From Streptomyces rubrogriseus (GTDB lineage: Bacteria; Actinomycetota; Actinomycetes; Streptomycetales; Streptomycetaceae): a stretch of DNA of 64,000 nt. Within the stretch, counting starts at the first letter, position 1. Every line of letters starts with the position of its first letter. Location: assembly GCF_027947575.1 (NCBI RefSeq), contig NZ_CP116256.1, positions 7,316,001-7,380,000 on the forward strand, in the 5' to 3' direction. The notes below the pieces were generated by a model. It did not search any database. It saw only the letters and a program-made list of their open reading frames with translations, and had not been told where the DNA came from. Shown in pieces: positions 63,447-64,000 of the stretch. A program made the translations under genes and the position numbers.

Positions 63447-64000
63447 TCAGTCCACCTCGACGCCGAAGTCGCGCAGCAGCTCCTCCAGGCCGCCCGGGTA
63501 GCCCTTCCCGCCCACGACGAAGTCCCAGTCGCCGTTGGACCTGCGGCGGAAGGAGCCGAGGACCAGGGCGGTCTCGTGCGGGCGGCCGTCGGAGACCTGG
63601 AGTCGGCCCAGCTCCGTCAGCGCCGGGTCGAGGAGGCGGATGCACGCGTCCGTGAAACCGGACAGGTCGGCGTCCGGATTCGCCTCCGGGTCGACGGCGG
63701 CCACCAGCACGAGGCGGTCGGCGTCGTCCGGCAGGGTGTCGAACGAGGCACAGAGCGCGGCCTTGTCGGGTGCGGTGGCGGACAGTGTCCGTACCGAGCC
63801 GTCCGGGGTCCGCGGGTTGTTGTAGAAGACGAAGTGGTCGTCGGTCAGGATCCGGTTGCCCCGGCACACCAGGGCGCACACGTCGAGGGCGACGCTCCCG
63901 GACCAGGACATGCCGAGGATGTTGTAGTCGTCGGGCACCGACGGGTCCGGGGCGGGCGGCGGGGTGGAGTCCGGGCGGCCGCCGTCGCCCAGCCGGCCGC
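63447..64000 (-). CDS. TerD-family protein (5-prime end beyond window)
   Basis: 184 residues are visible and the frame is still open at the right edge. A Pro-rich linker (RPDSTPPPAPDPSVPDD) precedes a TerD/CABP domain: YNILGMSWSGSVALDVCALVCRGNRILTDDHFVFYNNPRTPDGSV...LGSFRRRSNGDWDFVVGGKGYPGGLEELLRDFGVEVD. The calcium-binding aspartates of classical TerD (DLDASAF) are partly replaced (ALDVCAL). The linker suggests another domain, possibly a first TerD module, upstream. TerD proteins are linked to tellurite and stress responses; Streptomyces has many paralogues. Confidence 0.85.
   Translation of the reverse strand, partial: GRLGDGGRPDSTPPPAPDPSVPDDYNILGMSWSGSVALDVCALVCRGNRILTDDHFVFYNNPRTPDGSVRTLSATAPDKAALCASFDTLPDDADRLVLVAAVDPEANPDADLSGFTDACIRLLDPALTELGRLQVSDGRPHETALVLGSFRRRSNGDWDFVVGGKGYPGGLEELLRDFGVEVD

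Overview
The window is high-GC, gene-dense actinobacterial chromosome, almost certainly Streptomyces. Signs are mycothiol metabolism (mca), GTP-dependent PEP carboxykinase, SigE-type sigma factors, GTG/TTG starts, a Tad pilus locus beside a secreted family-18 chitinase, and DUF4307. From memory, not checked, the core gene order resembles the S. coelicolor chromosome between msrA and chiA. No rRNA, tRNA, CRISPR array or phage was seen.

Layout. 1-4870: minus-strand Flp/Tad pilus locus (cpaF, two TadE-like genes, cpaE, cpaB, a zinc-ribbon protein). 5083-6903: chitinase with two chi-type repeats, one matching a DasR site. 6987-12104: polymorphic-toxin operon (WXG100-like partner, 1448-residue WXG/RHS toxin, overlapping immunity candidate). 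12435-14472: SigE-family sigma factor and membrane-anchored partner, separated by a 190-bp MITE-like element. 14654-15991: protein with an eCIS-cargo-like LQR..GN segment and a cytidine-deaminase-type zinc motif. 16287-18318: Nramp-related transporter and an acidic protein. 18459-25357: divergent cluster (GntP permease, RidA, IclR, PfkB kinase versus PLP D-amino-acid enzyme and D-aminoacylase) around a palindromic operator, read here as D-amino-acid catabolism.

25395-38190: serine protease, AlaA-like aminotransferase, small proteins, two SUKH proteins, pckG, hemolysin III-type membrane protein, TetR, Mut7-C protein and a thioredoxin-domain YyaL-like protein. 38286-43702: purine catabolism (guanine deaminase, xanthine dehydrogenase xdhABC). 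44285-47564: a membrane-anchored STAND/TPR ATPase broken by what looks like one inserted base. 47628-57948: mca, DUF4307, greA, a DrrAB-type ABC exporter, ilvA, MarR, a degenerate SigE-like factor with small membrane partner, metB and msrA.

58071-64000 holds the most unusual structure. A DUF4291 gene is split after codon 49 by two tandem cassettes (1305 and 2102 bp). Each is bounded by 16-bp inverted repeats and separated by copies of a 9-bp sequence. Neither encodes a visible transposase; they carry an SUKH-like gene and three unrecognised genes. Removing both plus one 9-bp copy restores an exact 197-codon reading frame. A TerD-family gene runs off the right edge.
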